A DNA stretch of 15,967 nucleotides, taken from Limiplasma merdipullorum. Lineage in GTDB: Bacteria > Bacillota > Clostridia > Christensenellales > Aristaeellaceae. How positions within the stretch are numbered: the stretch's first letter is position 1; each line of letters begins with the position of its first letter. Below, in pieces: positions 13,968 to 15,967 of this stretch. The notes under the pieces were generated by a model. That model was not told the DNA's origin. It ran no database searches and saw only the letters and a list, made by a program, of their open reading frames with translations. The translations under genes were made by a program, and so were the position numbers. The stretch is taken from the NCBI GenBank assembly GCA_018711955.1, contig DVHQ01000251.1, positions 1 through 15,967 of the forward strand, written 5' to 3'.

Positions 13968-14318
13968 TTACACGCGCTTGGCTTCCTTGATCTTGGCCGC
14001 CTTGCCCTGCAGAGAACGCAGGTAGTACAGCTTGGCGCGGCGCACCTTGCCGCGGCGGATCACTTCGATATGGTCCACGCGGGGGGAATGCAGCGGGAAC
14101 GTGCGCTCCACGCCGATGCCGTAGGACACGCGGCGCACGGTGAACGTCTCGCGGATACCGCCGTTGCGCTTCGCCATCACGGTGCCTTCAAAAGCCTGAA
14201 GACGCTCGCGGCTGCCTTCCACAACCTTCACGAAAACGCGAACGGTGTCACCGATGCCAAAGGTGGGCAGATCGGTGCGGAGCTGAGCCTTTTCGATGGA
14301 ACGAATGATTTCACTCAT
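13968..14318 (-). CDS. rplS: 50S ribosomal protein L19
   Basis: This 116-residue protein is full length for L19. The family is plain from FGIGDTVRVFVKVVEG, RLQAFEGTVMAKRNGG, RETFTVRRVSYGIGVERTFP, LHSPRVDHIEVIRRGKVRRAKLYYLR and the Lys-rich tail. L19 binds 23S rRNA at the subunit interface. AAGGAGG lies 8 nt upstream of ATG 14318. It has its own promoter (14400-14428), a ~75-nt leader and its own terminator. In many bacteria rplS follows rpsP-rimM-trmD; here those genes are absent upstream and a flavoprotein gene is there instead, so rplS has been separated from that operon. Confidence 0.98.
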   Translation of the reverse strand: MSEIIRSIEKAQLRTDLPTFGIGDTVRVFVKVVEGSRERLQAFEGTVMAKRNGGIRETFTVRRVSYGIGVERTFPLHSPRVDHIEVIRRGKVRRAKLYYLRSLQGKAAKIKEAKRV

Positions 14319-14393
14319 TTCATTGGCCTCCTTCCTTCGTAGACGTTCGTGCCCGCGGCCTTGCCCGGACAGAGGACCGCCCGTTATGTCACA
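14319..14393 (-). promoter_or_regulatory. Leader of rplS
   Basis: This is an untranslated leader of about 75 nt between the predicted transcription start (near 14393) and the rplS ATG, GC-rich and able to fold (GGCGGTCC/GGAC and CCGGGC/GCCCG-type pairings). An L19 autoregulatory leader is known in Bacillota; I cannot confirm its consensus here. Confidence 0.3.
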
Positions 14394-14453
14394 AGGAGTA
14401 TTGTAACACGCATCCGCTCCGGATGCAAGCCTTTTTTGGACAGGCGGTCCTCT
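14371..14453. repeat. 11-bp inverted repeat flanking the rplS promoter
   Basis: AGAGGACCGCC (14371-14381) and GGCGGTCCTCT (14443-14453) are exact reverse complements 61 nt apart, bracketing the rplS promoter. On the plus strand the second arm is followed by TTTTT. Only a read-through transcript or an antisense transcript would contain both arms. Confidence 0.55.
14400..14428 (-). promoter_or_regulatory. Promoter of rplS with inverted repeat in the spacer
   Basis: On the minus strand TTGCAT (14428-14423), 17 nt, then TACAAT (14405-14400), a good sigma-A promoter. The inverted repeat GCATCCG-CTC-CGGATGC (14410-14426) fills the spacer and overlaps the -35. It could be an operator. Confidence 0.65.
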
Positions 14454-14476
14454 TTTTTGCCTGCTGCGCGAAGCGG

Positions 14477-15967
14477 TTACTCCTGGGCGAAAGCGGCGGC
14501 GCTGTTGCCGGCGTCGCGTCCGGCCACGTAGCAGTTGAGCACGGAGGTGCCGGAGATGTAGCCGCGGTCATAGATGGCGCCGTTGGAAGCCTCGCCGCAG
14601 GCATACAGGCCGGGCATGACTTCGCCGTACACGTCCAGCACTTCGCCGGTCATCTGGGTCTGGATGCCGCCCATGGTGCCCGCGTTGAGCGATACCATCA
14701 GCACGCCGTAGAAGGGGCCTTCCTCCACGAAGGACAGCTGGTCGTTTGGCACGCCGAAGGCCGGCTCGGGATCGTCGGTGCCCTTGACGGAGTTGTAGGT
14801 TTCGATGGTCTTGAGGAACGCATCCACGTCCTTGATGCCAATCTTGGCGGCCAGATCCTCGAGAGTATCGGCCTTGACCACGTAGGGGCTGCCCTCGGCG
14901 ATGGCCTGCTCGATGGAATCGTACTTGAACTCGGCCTCGGTGCCCTTGAGGAAGCTGCTGTCAAAGATGCCGTAGAAGGGCGCGTTTTCCACGTTGCGCA
15001 CCATCTCGGAGTTGAGGGTCCAGAGAGAGAACTCGTTCATGAAGCGGTTGCCGGTCTGGTCCACCAGAGGCATCGAAGCATACGGCGGGTAGCAGACCAT
15101 GCCCAGCGCGGAGTTGGGATCGGAGGTAAAGCCGCAGGTGAGCATGAACTGGTCATTGTACCAGGCAGCGCCCAGATCGGCAGCCATCTGCAGCACCTCG
15201 CCGGTGGCGCCGGCATTGGCGCAGCTGTAGGAGAACAGCGACTGGGGCGCCAGGCGCATCATCATTTCGGGGTTGTTGGCATAGCCGCCGCAGGCCAGAA
15301 TGACCGACTTGGCGTTGATGTCAAAAGTGCCGTTGCCCTGGGAAACCGTGATGCCGGTCATGGCGCCGTCTTCCTGCTTCAGAGCGATACACTTGGTTTC
15401 GGTCATCACGTTGACGCCGGCCTTTTCCACGTTCTCGGAAAGGATCTTCACCTGTCCGGGACCGTTGGAGCCGTCGGCCAGGATGTGGTAGTGCTGCTTG
15501 GCGTCCTTGATGCCAAAGTCGGTGGTGGTGAATTCGTAACCCATGCCCTCCAGCCATTCCACCAGTTCCGGCGTGCTTTCGCACAGGTGGCGGATGCGGT
15601 CGGTGTCCACATTGTCCAGCGAGCCGCCCTCGGCGATCATGTCCAGAATGTGGTTGTACATCTCGTCGATGGTTTCCACCTCGGCGGGCACCACGCTGGT
15701 TTCCGCGCCGTAGAAGCCCGCGGCGGTCAGAAGGCCGCTGCCGCCCACAACCGCCTGCTTTTCCACCAAAATGACGTCCGCGCCGGCCTGCGACGCCGTC
15801 AGCGCGGCGGTGAGGCCCGCGATGCCGCCACCCACGACCACCACGTCGGTGGTCATGTCCTCAAGCTCCTCGGCGGGAGCGCTCTCCACCGCGCCCTTGA
15901 GGGCCTCGGGGTCACCGCCCGCCTGCTTCACGCAGTCCTCCACAGCCGCCAGAATGGCGTTGGAGGT
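14477..15967 (-). CDS. FMN-bind/FAD fumarate-reductase-like flavoprotein (partial)
   Basis: This is the C-terminal ~497 codons of a flavoprotein; the 5' end is beyond the right edge, and the frame is open through 15967, so a GTG at 15943 is not the real start. The visible N-terminus (TSNAILAAVEDCVKQAGGD) matches what follows the SGAT-type flavin-attachment motif of FMN-bind domains. The FAD-binding domain then opens with VVVVGGGIAGLTAAL and ends its strand with Glu (VILVEK). Later landmarks are LADGSNGPGQV, PPYASMPLVDQTGNRFMNEF, MGGIQTQM and GLYACGEASNGAIYDRGYISGTSV. This is the FAD_binding_2 group of fumarate, urocanate and related reductases used in anaerobic respiration, where FMN passes electrons to FAD and the organic acceptor is reduced. 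The acceptor cannot be told. No clear terminator follows on this strand. Confidence 0.88.
   Translation of the reverse strand, partial: TSNAILAAVEDCVKQAGGDPEALKGAVESAPAEELEDMTTDVVVVGGGIAGLTAALTASQAGADVILVEKQAVVGGSGLLTAAGFYGAETSVVPAEVETIDEMYNHILDMIAEGGSLDNVDTDRIRHLCESTPELVEWLEGMGYEFTTTDFGIKDAKQHYHILADGSNGPGQVKILSENVEKAGVNVMTETKCIALKQEDGAMTGITVSQGNGTFDINAKSVILACGGYANNPEMMMRLAPQSLFSYSCANAGATGEVLQMAADLGAAWYNDQFMLTCGFTSDPNSALGMVCYPPYASMPLVDQTGNRFMNEFSLWTLNSEMVRNVENAPFYGIFDSSFLKGTEAEFKYDSIEQAIAEGSPYVVKADTLEDLAAKIGIKDVDAFLKTIETYNSVKGTDDPEPAFGVPNDQLSFVEEGPFYGVLMVSLNAGTMGGIQTQMTGEVLDVYGEVMPGLYACGEASNGAIYDRGYISGTSVLNCYVAGRDAGNSAAAFAQE

Noticed and set aside
1..15967. CRISPR array, tRNA, rRNA or insertion sequence
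   Set aside because: No regularly spaced repeats, cloverleaf patterns, transposase motifs or paired terminal repeats were seen.

Overview
The window looks like chromosomal DNA from a GC-rich, Gram-positive (Bacillota/Clostridia-type) anaerobe. Supporting signs are strong AGGAGG-like ribosome binding sites, several non-ATG starts (TTG, probably AUU), sigma-A-like promoters, GerMN (spore-germination family) and PepSY domain proteins, a MarR/ABC-exporter operon, and an FMN/FAD respiratory-type reductase. The genus cannot be named from the sequence alone. No mobile element, CRISPR array, tRNA or rRNA was seen.

Left part (1-3849), all on the minus strand. A MarR-family repressor overlaps by 4 nt an ABC exporter that runs off the left edge. 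The pair is driven by a clear promoter whose -10 region is covered by tandem 17-nt repeats, probably the repressor's own operator. Next comes a response regulator, sensor kinase and three-PepSY exported protein set, read from 3849 down to 1085. The PepSY gene has its own -10 preceded by two TTTCAT boxes spaced 11 nt apart, the geometry of an OmpR/PhoB-type response regulator site, and it ends in an intrinsic terminator.

Middle (3850-7850). A second two-component system is transcribed divergently from the first: OmpR-family regulator, then kinase, then a lipoprotein with three GerMN-like units. The order regulator-kinase-GerMN lipoprotein is the same as actinobacterial mtrA-mtrB-lpqB. The kinase has no ordinary start codon near its first membrane segment.

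Right part (7857-15967). An XRE-HTH/membrane/zinc-ribbon protein (minus) lies next to a divergent P-type IIA Ca2+-transporting-like ATPase (plus) whose leader carries a terminator-like hairpin. Converging on the ATPase is a 635-residue protein with an N-terminal zinc ribbon, one membrane segment and an extracytoplasmic Ig-like/OB-like region. Then follow an unassigned ~240-nt gap, a small acidic protein, ribosomal protein L19 (rplS) with its own promoter, leader and terminator, and the C-terminal part of an FMN-bind/FAD fumarate-reductase-like flavoprotein cut by the right edge.

The common theme of the left and middle parts is envelope sensing. Two kinases each travel with an exported protein (PepSY or GerMN) that could modulate or be controlled by them, beside a probable drug/lipid exporter operon and a cation pump.
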